From positions 1 to 64,000 of the forward strand of contig NZ_NPDZ01000007.1 of the NCBI RefSeq assembly GCF_002811875.1: DNA of 64,000 bases, written 5' to 3'. A program made the translations under genes and the position numbers. The notes beneath the pieces were generated by a model. The model saw only the letters and a program-made list of their open reading frames with translations, was not told the DNA's origin and made no database searches. This stretch comes from Leptospira perolatii (GTDB taxonomy: Bacteria; Spirochaetota; Leptospiria; Leptospirales; Leptospiraceae). How positions within the stretch are numbered: position 1 is the stretch's first letter; every line of letters begins with the position of its first letter. Positions 1 to 10,852 of the stretch are shown in pieces.

Positions 1-255
1 TGGTCAAGGCGGCCAGGGCGGCGGATTCCGTGGAGGCCAAGGCGGACGGTGGAGGATATCGTGGCGGTCAAGGCGGCCAAGGCGGAGGATTCCGTGGAGG
101 CCAAGGCGGACCCGGTGGAGGTTATCGTGGTGGTCAAGGCGGCCAGGGCGGCGGATTCCGTGGAGGCCAAGGCGGACCCGGTGGAGGTTATCGTGGTGGT
201 CAAGGGGGCCAAGGCGGAGGATTCCGTGGAGGCCCAGGTGGCGGAGGATTCCGAC
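1..255 (+). repeat. 66-bp tandem repeats encoding RGG-type repeats of IF-2
   Basis: A nearly exact 66-bp unit recurs (matching tat-cg positions 58, 124, 190). It encodes 22 residues: [12 protein letters not shown] followed by [10 protein letters not shown]. The last copy is degenerate ([12 protein letters not shown]). The first unit in view reads ggcggac-ggt where later copies read ggcggaccc-ggt, a loss of two bases. Arg-Gly-Gly repeats are known in RNA-binding proteins; a role for them in IF-2 here is inference. Confidence 0.9.
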
Positions 256-2213
256 CTCAAGGTGGAACTGGTAGTCCAGGCGCAGGTGCAGAAGCAGATT
301 TACGCGGAGCTTTAGGTGCTGCAGGTGCGGCCGGTAAGAAAAGGACAGAGAAAGATAAGACTGGCAAACCAGACGATTTTTCCGGAATGGAGAATTCGAA
401 GTTCTTCAAACAAGCTTATAAAAAGCAAAAACAAGCTGGTCCTACTGGAGTTTCCGTACCAAAAGAAATTACATTATTAGAAAATGTTCAAGTAGGCGAA
501 CTCGCCAAAAAAATGAACCTGAAACCCGGAGAAGTCATCGGTAAGCTGATGAAGATGGGAATGATGGTTACTATTAACAACATCATCGACGCAGAGACTG
601 CAGGAATTCTCGCAGACGAATACGGATGTAAGGTGAAAGTTGTTTCACTCTATGAGGAAACTCTCATTGAGGAAGAGAAGGATAGTCCGGATGATTATAT
701 CCACAGACCTCCTGTCGTAACGATCATGGGACACGTTGACCATGGTAAAACGAAATTGTTGGATACGATTCGCAAGTCATCGGTCATCGAAACAGAATCC
801 GGTGGAATCACCCAGCATATTGGAGCGTATCAGGTCAAAACTGTCAAAGGTGAGATCACCTTCTTGGATACTCCTGGTCACGAGGCATTTACCTCCATGC
901 GTGCCAGAGGAGCAAAAGTTACGGATATCGTTATCTTGGTAGTCGCGGCAGACGACGGCGTTATGCCTCAGACTTTAGAAGCAATTGCTCACGCAAAAGA
1001 CGCAAAGGTCCCGATCATCGTTGCAATCAATAAAATCGATCTTCCGTCAGCAAATCCGGATAAGATCAGCCAGGAATTAGCTAATCATGGACTCCAATCC
1101 GAAGACTGGGGTGGAGATACCATGTATTGCAAGATTTCTGCGAAAGAGAATATCGGAATCGATAAACTCTTAGAAGCTGTTCTGTTGCAAGCAGAGGTCA
1201 TGGACCTGAAAGCAAATCCAAAACGCCGGGCAAAAGGAACCATCGTAGAAGCCAAATTGGATCCGGGTCGCGGAGCAGTCGCTACTGTATTAATCCAAAA
1301 CGGTACTCTCAGAGTTGGGGATCCTTTTGTCGCGGGAATTTATTCCGGTAGAGTAAGGGCCATGTATGATGACTACGGTCATCTTATCAAAGAAGCCGGA
1401 CCTTCCTTTCCAGCTCAAGTAACTGGTCTGGACGGAGTTCCAGATGCAGGCGCACCTTTTGATGCGATGGCGGATGAAAAAGAAGCAAGGAACATTTCTC
1501 AGCACAGGATAGAATTCGAAAGAATCGGAACTGCTGGCGCTACCGGAACCAAGGTCACCCTGGACAATATGAACGAGTTCATAAAACAGGGCGCATTGAA
1601 AGATCTGAAGGTGATCATCAAAGCGGACGTTCGAGGATCTGCGGAGGCAATCAAAGAAGCTCTGGAGAAACTTTCTACTGCGGATGTAAAACTGACCGTG
1701 ATTCACTCAGGAACAGGCGCGATCGTAGACACTGACGTAATGTTGGCGTCTGCGTCCAACGCATTGATCATTGGATTCCATGTTCGTGCAAATCCAAAGA
1801 CTGTTTCTCTTGCGGAGAAAGAACAGGTTCAAATCAAATACTACAGCATTATCTACCAAGTAGTAGATGAAATCAAAATGGCGATGGAAGGCTTGCTCGA
1901 ACCGGAACGCATCGAGGAAGTAATCGGAACTGCGGAGATTCGAGAAATCTTCAAGGTTTCCAGAATCGGAAGTATTGCCGGCTGTATGGTTACGTCTGGA
2001 AAAATTACCAAGAGCTCTGGAGTCAGAGTCATTAGTGACGGTGTGATTGCTTTTGATGGCAAGATCAAATCACTTAGAAGATTCAAGGACGAAGTCAACG
2101 AAGTGGTCAACAATTTCGAGTGCGGTATTCAGTTAGACGGGTACAACGAGTTTAAGGTAGGTGACACGATCGAAGCTTATACTGTATCCGTGATCAAGAG
2201 GAAGCTTGATTAA
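1..2213 (+). CDS. infB: Translation initiation factor IF-2 (5' end outside window)
   Basis: This GTPase places initiator tRNA on the 30S subunit and promotes 50S joining. The visible part begins inside a Gly/Arg-rich low-complexity N-terminus. An IF2N-like segment follows ([21 protein letters not shown]), then the G domain with P-loop GHVDHGKT, switch motif [18 protein letters not shown] and NKID, then the EF-Tu-like and C-terminal domains. About 727 codons are readable in the G-domain frame. Full IF-2 is usually longer and has more N-terminal sequence, so the true start lies upstream; the GTG at 30 is an in-frame codon inside the repeat, not a credible start. One repeat copy near position 47 is 2 bp short, so sequence left of it is in another frame than the rest (see findings). 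It heads the cluster with rbfA, truB, rpsO and pnp. Confidence 0.97.
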   Translation, partial: VKAARAADSVEAKADGGGYRGGQGGQGGGFRGGQGGPGGGYRGGQGGQGGGFRGGQGGPGGGYRGGQGGQGGGFRGGPGGGGFRPQGGTGSPGAGAEADLRGALGAAGAAGKKRTEKDKTGKPDDFSGMENSKFFKQAYKKQKQAGPTGVSVPKEITLLENVQVGELAKKMNLKPGEVIGKLMKMGMMVTINNIIDAETAGILADEYGCKVKVVSLYEETLIEEEKDSPDDYIHRPPVVTIMGHVDHGKTKLLDTIRKSSVIETESGGITQHIGAYQVKTVKGEITFLDTPGHEAFTSMRARGAKVTDIVILVVAADDGVMPQTLEAIAHAKDAKVPIIVAINKIDLPSANPDKISQELANHGLQSEDWGGDTMYCKISAKENIGIDKLLEAVLLQAEVMDLKANPKRRAKGTIVEAKLDPGRGAVATVLIQNGTLRVGDPFVAGIYSGRVRAMYDDYGHLIKEAGPSFPAQVTGLDGVPDAGAPFDAMADEKEARNISQHRIEFERIGTAGATGTKVTLDNMNEFIKQGALKDLKVIIKADVRGSAEAIKEALEKLSTADVKLTVIHSGTGAIVDTDVMLASASNALIIGFHVRANPKTVSLAEKEQVQIKYYSIIYQVVDEIKMAMEGLLEPERIEEVIGTAEIREIFKVSRIGSIAGCMVTSGKITKSSGVRVISDGVIAFDGKIKSLRRFKDEVNEVVNNFECGIQLDGYNEFKVGDTIEAYTVSVIKRKLD

Positions 2214-2225
2214 GGATCCGGAACT

Positions 2226-2579
2226 TTGAATCCGATCCGAAAAAGGAAAATCGAGGCGGAGACGGTGAGAACCGTCGCCTTGATGATCCTAAATGGCAAG
2301 GTAAAAGACCCGAGAATTCATATGGTTTCCGTGCACAGAGCGGAGATGTCCGATGACGGAAAATACATGCGAGTGTATGTGACTGCGATTTGCACTGACA
2401 AGAAAAAGGAAAAGTTGCTCGCAGGACTCAATAGTGCTTCGGGCAGATTTCAAGCGACTTTATCCACGAAAATGGGGCTTAGGGTAATGCCTAAAATGAG
2501 CTTTGTTTGGGATGAAGAATACATTCAGAGCCTAGATGAATCCCTCAGACTTACAAGAAAGCCTACAAGCCAAGATTAA
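2226..2579 (+). CDS. rbfA: Ribosome-binding factor A
   Basis: A 117-residue RbfA-family protein that assists 30S maturation and 16S rRNA 5'-end processing. The N-terminal basic segment (MNPIRKRKIEAETVR) and a KH-like core with KVKDPRIHMVSV and MRVYVTAI match the family in sequence and size. The chosen start is TTG at 2226, 12 bases after infB ends; it keeps the expected N-terminus. The 3' end overlaps the start of truB by 44 bases, so the two are probably translated together. Its place after infB matches the common infB-rbfA-truB order. Confidence 0.93.
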   Translation: MNPIRKRKIEAETVRTVALMILNGKVKDPRIHMVSVHRAEMSDDGKYMRVYVTAICTDKKKEKLLAGLNSASGRFQATLSTKMGLRVMPKMSFVWDEEYIQSLDESLRLTRKPTSQD

Positions 2580-3462
2580 GTCAGGTTTTCTGCTACTGGA
2601 TAAGCCGGTAGGAATGACTTCCTCTGATCTTGTACTCAAAGCAAAGAAAACATTAAATCTTCATAAAGTAGGTCACACCGGGACACTGGACAAGGCCGCT
2701 TGCGGTTTGATCATTCTCCCCATAGGCTCTTCGACCAGTTTTTCTCAAATATTTTTGACCAAGGAAAAGGAATACTTGGCGGAAGTTCAGTTTGGCTTTT
2801 CCACTGATTCAGGAGACCGCGAAGGAATCGTACTCGAAGATTGGGAAGACCAGCGAATTCGAAACTGGTACCAAGAAAAGAAAGCACAGTTGGATAATAT
2901 CTTGGCGACTGTGACTGATTGGGAAGACCAGGTCGCTCCGGAGATTTCCGCCTTGAAAGTCAGTGGAAAAAGGAGGGCCCAACTCTTTCGTGAAGGGGTT
3001 TCCGTTCCACAGAGCGTCAGGAAGATCAAGATTTATGAATTCGAGGTTTTGGAACTAGACTACAAAGGATGTAAAATTCGCACAAAGGTTTCTGCTGGAA
3101 CTTATATTAGAAAACTAGTGATGGATATTGGAGAAAAAGCCGGAATTCCGATGAGCCTCCAATCTCTAACAAGAACAAAGATCGGTAAACTGGGATTAGA
3201 CAAAGCTGATACCTACGATGCACTCCTTTCCGGAACCGCAATCGTCCATCCTCCCGAAGAGATCGTAGACGTTCCGTCGGTAGAAGTCCCTGGGACTCTG
3301 GTAAAAGACATTTTTCATGGAAAAAAACCGCGCTTAGAATGGATCCCTGCTCAGGAGTTCCTACTGATTTCTCCGGAAGGCCAAATACTTGCTTGGTGCA
3401 GAAGGGACGGACTTCCTGGCAGCTTCAATTACAAATATTTGAAGGTGTTCCCCAAAAATTAG
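2536..3462 (+). CDS. truB: tRNA pseudouridine(55) synthase TruB
   Basis: It converts U55 of the tRNA T-loop to pseudouridine. The 308-residue protein opens with the TruB signature: [15 protein letters not shown] (about residues 19-33) and [15 protein letters not shown], in which Asp52 is the expected catalytic aspartate. Families usually have P-x-A-T-G after the Asp; here it is KAACG, a conservative but noticeable change. Later motifs [15 protein letters not shown] and [10 protein letters not shown] are typical. The ATG at 2536 lies inside rbfA (44-base overlap). A start nearer GFLLLDKP cannot be excluded, but no better initiator is visible. Confidence 0.95.
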   Translation: MNPSDLQESLQAKIKSGFLLLDKPVGMTSSDLVLKAKKTLNLHKVGHTGTLDKAACGLIILPIGSSTSFSQIFLTKEKEYLAEVQFGFSTDSGDREGIVLEDWEDQRIRNWYQEKKAQLDNILATVTDWEDQVAPEISALKVSGKRRAQLFREGVSVPQSVRKIKIYEFEVLELDYKGCKIRTKVSAGTYIRKLVMDIGEKAGIPMSLQSLTRTKIGKLGLDKADTYDALLSGTAIVHPPEEIVDVPSVEVPGTLVKDIFHGKKPRLEWIPAQEFLLISPEGQILAWCRRDGLPGSFNYKYLKVFPKN

Positions 3463-3514
3463 CTTTATACGGGGGCTAATGCCCCAAAAACTGGCATTTA
3501 GGTACAATCAAAGT

Positions 3515-3781
3515 ATGATAACTACGGAAGCAAAGAAGCAAATTATCTCTACATTTGCGAAAAAACAAGGAGATACTGGATCAACTGAGGTCCAAGTTGC
3601 CATTATTGACGCTCGCATCAAAGGTTTGAACGAGCATTTTAAATCACATAAGAAAGATTTTCACTCTAGAACAGGACTTCTTAAGCTCGTTAGCAAACGT
3701 AAGAAGCTACTAGAATACTTAAAACGCTCAGATCTAGATCGCTACAAAAAGTTAATCGAAACTCTCGGACTCCGTAAGTAA
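3515..3781 (+). CDS. rpsO: 30S ribosomal protein S15
   Basis: Primary 16S rRNA-binding protein of the 30S platform. From the ATG at 3515 the product is 88 residues ([12 protein letters not shown]...), the normal S15 length, with the conserved [17 protein letters not shown] and [17 protein letters not shown]. An upstream in-frame ATG at 3479 would add 12 residues not seen in the family, so the internal start is preferred. It sits 52 bases after truB and 11 before pnp, the classic rpsO-pnp pair, in which S15 and PNPase messages are commonly cotranscribed. Confidence 0.95.
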   Translation: MITTEAKKQIISTFAKKQGDTGSTEVQVAIIDARIKGLNEHFKSHKKDFHSRTGLLKLVSKRKKLLEYLKRSDLDRYKKLIETLGLRK

Positions 3782-3792
3782 GGGAATCCGTT

Positions 3793-5880
3793 ATGGCACA
3801 AAAAATCACCGGCCAATTTGGTCGTGACACCATCACTCTCGAGACAGGGGACTGGGCAAAGCAGGCCCACGGAGCCGTAGTTTATAAAACTGGAAACCTC
3901 GTATTACTTGCAACAGTTTGCGCTGCTGACGAAGCAAAAGAAGGTCAGGACTTTTTTCCACTCACTTGTGAATACACCGAGAAGTTATATTCCGTAGGTC
4001 GCTTTCCGGGCGGTTATTTCAAGAGAGAATCAAAACCTTACGAACACGAGGTTCTGATTTCCAGAATTATCGATCGTCCGATCCGACCTTTATTTCCAGA
4101 AGGCTATTTCTGCGAAGTGCAACTTCAAGTGCAGGTTCTGTCTGCTGACAACGAAGTTTCTACAGCCGGACACGCTTTGAATGCTGCGTCTGCTGCATTA
4201 GCAATTTCTGATATTCCATTCAACGGTCCGATTGCTGGCGCGAGAATCGGTAGAATTAACGGCGAATTAGTAATCAACCCGAGCACTAAAGAAATCGTAA
4301 ATTCCGATTTGGACCTGATTGTGGCAGGAACCAAAACCCATATCGTAATGATAGAGGGAGAAGCAAAAGAACTCTCCAATAAAGAAATGTTGGAGGCTCT
4401 TAGATTTGCACAGGGTCATATTGCTAAATTCGTAGATTTGCAGACTGATTGGGCAAAAGAACTATCGGTAACTAAGAGAGAAGTCAAACTCAAGCAAAAA
4501 GACGAAGCTTTGTTAAGCGAAGCACGCGGCTTTGCTCTTGAAAAACTTTCCGCTGCAAATAGAAATCCTGACAAACAAGCTAGAGCGAAAGAAATTTCAC
4601 AGATCAATAAGGATACTGTGGAGTATTTCAAAGCTAAAGTAGAGGAAGCGGATAAAATCAAGGATATCAAAAGCTTTCTGCACGAGTTAGAGTACGAAAT
4701 CGTACGCGAACAAGTGTTGCAGGAAGGTACACGCTTTGACGGAAGAAAGTTAGACGAAATCCGTCATATCGGTGTGGAAATGAGTCCTCTACCTGGAGCT
4801 CATGGTTCGGCGGTCTTTACCAGAGGCCAAACCCAATCCTTGGGCGTAGTAACTTTGGGAACTGCATCGGATAACCAGAGATACGAAAACCTGGAAGGTC
4901 CGAAAGAAAAGAATTTTATGCTTCATTACAACTTCCCTGCGTTTTCCGTAGGAGAAGTTCGTAGATCCAGCGGTCCAGGCCGTAGAGAAATCGGACACGG
5001 AAATTTGGCGGAGAGAGCTCTGAAGCTTGTTCTGCCGAAAATGGATGATTTCCCGTATGTGATCCGCGTTGTTTCTGAAATTTTAGAATCGAACGGTTCT
5101 TCTTCTATGGCTTCCGTTTGCTCCGGATCCCTTGCATTGATGGCTGCTGGAGTCCCTATTCGTTCCGCAGTCGGTGGAATTGCGATGGGATTATTCTCCG
5201 ACGAGAAAGGACGCTTTGCGGTCCTTTCCGATATCGCAGGTTTGGAAGACCACTTCGGAGATATGGACTGCAAGATTGCGGGAACTCGTTCAGGAATTAC
5301 CGCCTTCCAAATGGATTTAAAGGTAACTGGAGTTGGATTCGAAGTTCTGGAAGCTGTATTTGCTCAGGCAGAGAAAGCACGCTTTCATATTTTGGATATT
5401 ATGGAGAAACATATTTCCAAAGCAGCCGATTCTGTCTCTAGGACTGCACCTAGAATCATTGTCCGTCATATTCCTCGCGATCGCATCGGTGAATTAATCG
5501 GTCCGGGCGGTAAGAACGTTCGCGCGATTATCGAAGCGAGTGGCGCAGATATCAATATTGAGGACGACGGTCGAGTCACGATTGCAGGTTCCAATATGGA
5601 GTCCGCAGAGAAAGCCGCAGGAATGGTAGATGCTTTCTTTATGGAAGTAGAGGTAGGAAAAATCTACGAAGGCAAGGTGAAGAGAATCACCGACTTTGGT
5701 GCCTTTGTGGAAATTCTTCCAGGTAAAGAAGGTCTTTGCCATATTTCCAAGCTGGATTCTAAAAGAGTAAATTCGGTAAAAGACGTCGTGAAAGAAGGCG
5801 AGATGATCCGGGTTCGTGTATTAAATATCGATAAAACTGGAAAAATCGATCTCTCTCGCAGGGACGCCCTCGAAGTATAA
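3793..5880 (+). CDS. pnp: Polyribonucleotide nucleotidyltransferase (PNPase)
   Basis: A 3'-5' phosphorolytic exoribonuclease of mRNA decay. The 695 residues show two RNase PH domains (first with [16 protein letters not shown] and [17 protein letters not shown], second with [16 protein letters not shown] and [18 protein letters not shown]). The catalytic DMDCKIAGT stretch is present. A KH domain ([20 protein letters not shown]) and an S1 domain ([22 protein letters not shown]) close the protein. Length and domain order are standard. It follows rpsO by 11 bases. Confidence 0.97.
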   Translation: MAQKITGQFGRDTITLETGDWAKQAHGAVVYKTGNLVLLATVCAADEAKEGQDFFPLTCEYTEKLYSVGRFPGGYFKRESKPYEHEVLISRIIDRPIRPLFPEGYFCEVQLQVQVLSADNEVSTAGHALNAASAALAISDIPFNGPIAGARIGRINGELVINPSTKEIVNSDLDLIVAGTKTHIVMIEGEAKELSNKEMLEALRFAQGHIAKFVDLQTDWAKELSVTKREVKLKQKDEALLSEARGFALEKLSAANRNPDKQARAKEISQINKDTVEYFKAKVEEADKIKDIKSFLHELEYEIVREQVLQEGTRFDGRKLDEIRHIGVEMSPLPGAHGSAVFTRGQTQSLGVVTLGTASDNQRYENLEGPKEKNFMLHYNFPAFSVGEVRRSSGPGRREIGHGNLAERALKLVLPKMDDFPYVIRVVSEILESNGSSSMASVCSGSLALMAAGVPIRSAVGGIAMGLFSDEKGRFAVLSDIAGLEDHFGDMDCKIAGTRSGITAFQMDLKVTGVGFEVLEAVFAQAEKARFHILDIMEKHISKAADSVSRTAPRIIVRHIPRDRIGELIGPGGKNVRAIIEASGADINIEDDGRVTIAGSNMESAEKAAGMVDAFFMEVEVGKIYEGKVKRITDFGAFVEILPGKEGLCHISKLDSKRVNSVKDVVKEGEMIRVRVLNIDKTGKIDLSRRDALEV

Positions 5881-5893
5881 CTGAATTGAAGCT

Positions 5894-7204
5894 TTGGTCG
5901 GAAGAGAAGAGCCAACTCACAAATTAGTACTGCCGAACGGCTTAACTGTCGTATTTCAAAGAGCGCCTTACACAGTAAGTGTCTCTATAGGTGTATACGT
6001 AAAGTTAGGATCTCGTTCGGAGTCCGAGTCAAGTGCAGGTTACTGTCATTTCCTGGAGCATATGCTCTTTAAGGATACGGAAAAAAGAACCGCAAAACAA
6101 CAAGCCGAAGATTGGGAAAGAGTCGGCGCTTATTCCAATGCCGCCACTTCCAGAGAATTTACGTACTTTTACGGAACCCTGGCCGCCAAGGATTTGGAGT
6201 TAGGTCTCGAGCTGCTTTCCGAAATGATGTTCCTACCTGTTTTCAAAGAGCAGGATGTCAAAAACGAAGCCGAAGTTGTCCTGGAAGAAATGAAAGGCTA
6301 CGAGGATTCTCCTGAAGATGCGGTTCACGATTTCTACTATAATAATTTCTTTCCGGGAAATGCTCTGGGCCGAGATATTATAGGCACTGAGAAAACGATC
6401 AAGGCAGTCACTCCGACTTTATTAAGAAATTTTTATGAGTCTTACTACTGTCCTGACAATATGGTTCTTTCTCTTTCAGGAGATTTTGATCCGGAAACCA
6501 TCCTTTTGACGGTTCAAAAATATTTCTCGGTTCCTCATAAGAAAGGATTGGTCGCCGCCTATGAAACTCCGATCAAAAAGTTCGGATATTTCAGAAAAGG
6601 AAACAAAGAAACCGAACAGGCCTATTTTGTGTTAGGTGGCAATGGGCTCCCCAGAAATTTTAGGGATAGCACAAGGCTTTCACTTTTGACTCACGTATTG
6701 GGAGGCGGAATGTCCTCACGTTTGTTCCAGAAAGTGAGAGAAGAGAGGGGGTTGTGTTACCATATCACTGCTTATCCTTCCTCTTACAGAGATTCCGGAA
6801 TTACTTCGATTGTGTGCTCATCTTCCAGAGAAAGATTTCAGGAAAGCTTGACCGTGATTTTGGACGAATTAAAACATTTTGTCGAAGCGGGAATTACTGC
6901 AAAAGAATTGCAAGATGCAAAAACAAATCACGAAGGTAGTCTTTCTATCGGGTACGAACAGACAGACAGCCGGATGACGAATATCGCTTTGCAGGAAATT
7001 TACTACGGAAAGTATTTTACCTTCGAAGAGAGAGTGAGGGAAATCCACTCGGTTAGTCTGGAAGAGATCAACGAATTATCCAGGCAAGTATTCGCGATTC
7101 CGGAATTGCATTTATCCGTACTCGCAAAGTTAGGCGAAAAAGAAGAGGCGTCGATCCGAAGATTGATCGAATCATTTTCGTATCCAGAGGGGGGAAGGCG
7201 ATGA
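5894..7204 (+). CDS. M16-family zinc peptidase (pitrilysin/processing-peptidase type)
   Basis: A 436-residue M16 metallopeptidase. The inverted zinc motif HFLEH is at residues 52-56, with the third ligand Glu in VVLEEMKGYED near residue 132, the expected spacing. The C-terminal half has GGGMSSRLFQKVREERGLCYH, the substrate-clamping Arg/Tyr region of the family. Initiation is at TTG 5894, 13 bases after pnp. M16 genes often follow pnp in bacteria. The stop overlaps dut by 4 bases (ATGA). The natural substrate is unknown; no signal peptide is seen, so it is probably cytoplasmic. Confidence 0.92.
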   Translation: MVGREEPTHKLVLPNGLTVVFQRAPYTVSVSIGVYVKLGSRSESESSAGYCHFLEHMLFKDTEKRTAKQQAEDWERVGAYSNAATSREFTYFYGTLAAKDLELGLELLSEMMFLPVFKEQDVKNEAEVVLEEMKGYEDSPEDAVHDFYYNNFFPGNALGRDIIGTEKTIKAVTPTLLRNFYESYYCPDNMVLSLSGDFDPETILLTVQKYFSVPHKKGLVAAYETPIKKFGYFRKGNKETEQAYFVLGGNGLPRNFRDSTRLSLLTHVLGGGMSSRLFQKVREERGLCYHITAYPSSYRDSGITSIVCSSSRERFQESLTVILDELKHFVEAGITAKELQDAKTNHEGSLSIGYEQTDSRMTNIALQEIYYGKYFTFEERVREIHSVSLEEINELSRQVFAIPELHLSVLAKLGEKEEASIRRLIESFSYPEGGRR

Positions 7205-7635
7205 ATATTTCCGTTAAAAAAATTCGGGAGAATGCGATGCTTCCGGACAGAAAAACTTCCGGCGCCGCAGGATACGATCTTTGCACTTGCTTGGACCAGG
7301 CGATCGATTTGCCTGTGGGAGAAGTGAAGCTTGTCCCGACAGGATTGGCGTTTGCTATTCCGGAAGGATATCATTTTGAGATTCGACCTAGATCCGGATT
7401 CTCTACAAAGTTTGCGATTTTAGTACCAAATTCTCCTGGGACCATAGATTCAGATTATCGCGGTGAACTCTTTGTTCCGCTTCTGAATCTGGGAAAAGAA
7501 CCATTCAGACTCGAGGCAGGGATGAGAATCGCACAACTACTGATTCGTAAAACTGTTGTGGCCGACTGGGACATCGTAGAGGAACTCCCCGAAACTGAAA
7601 GAGGTGCCGGAGGGTTCGGATCCACGGGGATTTGA
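7201..7635 (+). CDS. dut: Deoxyuridine 5'-triphosphate nucleotidohydrolase
   Basis: It hydrolyses dUTP to dUMP, limiting uracil in DNA and feeding dTMP synthesis. All five trimeric dUTPase motifs are visible in 144 residues: AGYDL, RPRSG, SPGTIDSDYRGEL, GMRIAQL and the C-terminal RGAGGFGSTG. The start ATG overlaps the M16 gene stop (ATGA), indicating translational coupling. Confidence 0.96.
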   Translation: MNISVKKIRENAMLPDRKTSGAAGYDLCTCLDQAIDLPVGEVKLVPTGLAFAIPEGYHFEIRPRSGFSTKFAILVPNSPGTIDSDYRGELFVPLLNLGKEPFRLEAGMRIAQLLIRKTVVADWDIVEELPETERGAGGFGSTGI

Positions 7636-7705
7636 AGTCAAAATTCACCTTTCATCGAATTAAGTCTCTTTTTCTTTCCTAAAATACGGCCGATTCTAAA
7701 GAAGT

Positions 7706-10600
7706 ATGAATCGGACGGAAAATGAAGCCCTAAAAATCTGGACTTGGGAAAGAAGCAGAGCTGCCTTTCCTTACTTACTTTTATTCGCGGGCATTTTCCT
7801 TACTCTTTCTCTTGGCTCTTTTGAGTTCAGCGAGACCGGAATCAAGGCCAATCTGTTCGGCCGTCTCGGACATTTTTTGTCCTGGGGATTTTTCTATCTT
7901 TTCGGAAACGCATCTTTTGTTCCAGGTATCATGCTTTTACTTACTGGTGGAATTCTTCTAGCGAAGCCAAACCAGGATATTACTCCGAAAATACTCACGA
8001 TTCCGCTGTTTTTGTTAGCGGTTGCAGTAAGCTTGAATGTATTCGGGAATCCGTCCTCTGTTCCATTTGCTGCAAACGGAGGAGTTTTGGGTCAGGCACT
8101 TGCCGTGGCCATGGAATATTTGTTCGGTGCAACCGGGCGACTGTTGCTTCACTTTGTAATATACTTTTATGGAATATTAGTTTTTATCAATGAATCTCCT
8201 CTTCATTTTCTGGGGAGAATCATGAACCAAGGAACCATATCGATCGGCGACTGGAAAAATCAGTGGACCGCTGGAGTAAATCAGGCGAGAGAAAGATCGA
8301 ATGTGAATTCAGGAAGCCAGGTAAACCCCGAAAAATTGGGCTTGGAGACTATGAGCAATTTTCCTAAGGCGATGCACATGTCCTGGAAAGAGAACTTGAG
8401 TAAGTTCAGCGACACGTTTCAGTCGTCTGCGCCGGAAGCAGTTTCCGAATCTGAGATTCCACCTTGGTTCCAAAAGAGCAAAAGCGAGCGTCGAGAATCC
8501 CAGCTAGAATCTTACATACAAAGTGAAAGGGAAAAGAGCTCCAAGGTGACAAAGGTCTTGCCTTCTAAAAAATTTGTGAATTCAGGATTACTCGAAGGCT
8601 TTTTTGAAGAGGAAAGAAAGATTTTCCGATTCCAGAACGCTCCTGCGTCTCTCGTCGAAAAAGTCCATGCAGATAAATCTGAAGATCTGAATCGAAAATC
8701 CTTTGCCTGGGAAATTCTGGACCTTCGTACAAAGTCCGATCTTTCAGAAGAATTGAATTTGCACAAACAATCTGAGCTGCCGAACTACAAGGCCAGTCAG
8801 ACAGATTCAAAAACAGAAATAGTACAAGAGGATCTTCGGCCCGTTGCTTTTCAGGCTGATCCTAAGGATTTGATAGAAGACTTTGAAGATTCGAACGAAG
8901 TAGAAGAAGATTCTGCTTTTGAGAATATTCAACTCTCCGAAGACGGTGCTTCACTTGTGGAGAGCGATACTGAGGAAGATATCGAAGAAGAGGATGAAGA
9001 TAGCATTGAGGATGAAAGGGAATTTGAGGACGTCCAGAAAGGATCGACCTTGCAGGTTCAAAGTCCTAAGGAAGTCCTTTCCGCCTCTGACTTGAAAATC
9101 GCGGAACAGCAAATTGCAAGTAGAGAAACAGAGCAAAAATCGAAACAAGAAAACCTGCCGTTTCCTCTAGTGTCCATGATTCCAAAATTCAGATCCAAGC
9201 GTTCTGTATATCATATTCCGTTGAATCGGCTTCGCTCCAATCCTACGAAGGTGCAGGATGCACTCTTTAAAGTTGAATCTGAAAAAGTAGCGATGGAAAT
9301 TCAAAACGCTTTGAAAGTGTACGGATACGATGCAAAAGTCGTCGCTTGGGAACGAGGCCCGATCATTACTCGTTATGAATTGACTCCACCTCCAGGCGTA
9401 AAATTAGGAAGGATCACATCACTTACGGATGAGCTCAGGATGTATTTGGCAGTCAAAAATGTCAGGATCGTCGCACCCATCCCCGGAAAATCTACGATCG
9501 GGATTGAAGTTCCGAATAAGCTCAGAGAAGACGTGTTTTTGGGAGATATATTAAGATCTTCTTTAACACCAAAAGCTAAAAAAGATCTAAATATTGTGAT
9601 CGGAAAAGATATTTCAGGAAAACTAGTTTCGATCGATTTGAATAAACTTCCGCACTTGCTCGTTGCCGGAACCACCGGCTCAGGAAAATCGGTCTGTTTG
9701 AATGCGATGATCGCCTCCCTCGTTCTGCATCTTTCCCCTGAGGAAGTTCGCTTCATCATGATCGATCCTAAGATGGTTGAATTGACCTTATTCGAGGATA
9801 TCCCGCATCTACTCATGCCGGTGATTAAAGACGCAAGAAAAGCCACAAAGGCACTTGCTTGGGTCATTCAAGAGATGGAAGCACGTTATGAGTCTGTCTC
9901 CCAATTGAAATGCAGAGACTTTAGATCTTATAATGAAAAAGTGGAAGAGCACTATCACAAAGAAGGATATTCCAAGATGCCTTATGTGGTGGTTTTCATT
10001 GATGAGCTCGCAGACTTGATGATGGTTTCCGGAAAAGATTTGGAAGATGCTATTACTCGAATCAGCCAGAAGTCAAGAGCAGTCGGAATCCACCTAGTCA
10101 TGGCAACCCAGAGACCTTCCGTCGATGTGATCACTGGTTTGATCAAGGCGAACTGTCCTGCCAGAATCGCATTTCATGTGGCTCAAAAGATGGACTCTAA
10201 AATCATTCTAGATATGAACGGTGCGGAATCCCTCTTGGGTAAAGGGGATATGCTTTATAAGTCTCCTACGTCTGCCGATTTGGCCAGAATTCAGGCTCCA
10301 TACATCTCTGAAGAGGAGATAGAAAAGATCGTGGAGGAGGCCAAGAGATTTGGAGCTCCAAACTACGTGGAGATGAACTTCGAGGAAGACTCTCCTTCTG
10401 AATCCATGGAAGAGATGGATGAAGAGCTGTTTGAAAAGTCTTGGGAAATTGTTAGGACAGAAAGGAAAGCGAGCGCTAGTTACCTGCAACGAAAACTAAA
10501 AATCGGCTACAACAGAGCCGCCAGAATCATGGAACTAATGGAAGAAAGGGGCTATGTAAGCGCTATCCTGGGTTCAAAAGGGCGCGAAATACTTAGATAA
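7706..10600 (+). CDS. ftsK: DNA translocase FtsK/SpoIIIE
   Basis: A septal, membrane-anchored DNA pump that clears chromosome termini at division. The 964-residue protein has about four N-terminal membrane segments (residues ~20-155), then a long, strongly acidic Glu/Asp/Ser-rich linker (~200-490). The motor has Walker [10 protein letters not shown] near residues 655-663 and Walker [12 protein letters not shown], with the typical [13 protein letters not shown] stretch. The C-terminal winged-helix gamma domain ([23 protein letters not shown]) is present, so it should recognise oriented KOPS-like sites. It stands 70 bases after dut. Confidence 0.95.
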   Translation: MNRTENEALKIWTWERSRAAFPYLLLFAGIFLTLSLGSFEFSETGIKANLFGRLGHFLSWGFFYLFGNASFVPGIMLLLTGGILLAKPNQDITPKILTIPLFLLAVAVSLNVFGNPSSVPFAANGGVLGQALAVAMEYLFGATGRLLLHFVIYFYGILVFINESPLHFLGRIMNQGTISIGDWKNQWTAGVNQARERSNVNSGSQVNPEKLGLETMSNFPKAMHMSWKENLSKFSDTFQSSAPEAVSESEIPPWFQKSKSERRESQLESYIQSEREKSSKVTKVLPSKKFVNSGLLEGFFEEERKIFRFQNAPASLVEKVHADKSEDLNRKSFAWEILDLRTKSDLSEELNLHKQSELPNYKASQTDSKTEIVQEDLRPVAFQADPKDLIEDFEDSNEVEEDSAFENIQLSEDGASLVESDTEEDIEEEDEDSIEDEREFEDVQKGSTLQVQSPKEVLSASDLKIAEQQIASRETEQKSKQENLPFPLVSMIPKFRSKRSVYHIPLNRLRSNPTKVQDALFKVESEKVAMEIQNALKVYGYDAKVVAWERGPIITRYELTPPPGVKLGRITSLTDELRMYLAVKNVRIVAPIPGKSTIGIEVPNKLREDVFLGDILRSSLTPKAKKDLNIVIGKDISGKLVSIDLNKLPHLLVAGTTGSGKSVCLNAMIASLVLHLSPEEVRFIMIDPKMVELTLFEDIPHLLMPVIKDARKATKALAWVIQEMEARYESVSQLKCRDFRSYNEKVEEHYHKEGYSKMPYVVVFIDELADLMMVSGKDLEDAITRISQKSRAVGIHLVMATQRPSVDVITGLIKANCPARIAFHVAQKMDSKIILDMNGAESLLGKGDMLYKSPTSADLARIQAPYISEEEIEKIVEEAKRFGAPNYVEMNFEEDSPSESMEEMDEELFEKSWEIVRTERKASASYLQRKLKIGYNRAARIMELMEERGYVSAILGSKGREILR

Positions 10601-10640
10601 AAAGGTAATTCCTTTTAGTTAATTCTGCGTGTACTTTTTA

Positions 10641-10748
10641 GTGAAAGGCCCCACCCGATTTGGGAGGGGGCCGGAGCGGCAGCGGTGGTACCCACCCCCA
10701 TTTCACAAAAATCCGATTCCGACAATCCTTTTTAGGCGGAATTCCGCC
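10641..10748. repeat. GC-rich two-hairpin intergenic element plus 14-bp palindrome
   Basis: Between ftsK and the lolA-like gene. GTGAAA (10641-10646) and TTTCAC (10701-10706) form an outer stem enclosing two hairpins. One is 10647-10672, with GGCCCC pairing GGGGCC and an inner CCC/GGG around GATTT. The other is 10684-10696, GGTGG pairing CCACC. Downstream is the perfect palindrome GGCGGAATTCCGCC (10735-10748), then GTAGGAACTCCT. There is no U-run, so it is not a classical terminator. A related arrangement occurs at 57376-57540, which suggests a dispersed repeat family. Confidence 0.65.
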
Positions 10749-10852
10749 GTAGGAACTCCTTCAAATTGAATTTTCCCCTTAGAAAAAGAAACCAAGTGAC
10801 AGGGAACCCGACGGGCTCCATTCTGGAAAAAAATCCCGGCTTTTTTAAGAAG

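Noticed and set aside
1..255. CRISPR-like array in the infB repeats
   Set aside because: Units are contiguous, coding and without spacers; they are a protein-coding tandem repeat.
1290..1706. 138-residue minus-strand ORF inside infB
   Set aside because: Antisense shadow of IF-2 domains with no independent support.
3479..3514. Earlier ATG for rpsO
   Set aside because: It would add 12 residues not found in S15; the internal ATG gives the standard length.
9373..9867. 164-residue minus-strand ORF inside ftsK
   Set aside because: It overlaps the conserved FtsK motor fully and its sequence is a mirror of the coding strand, with no ribosome site or family.
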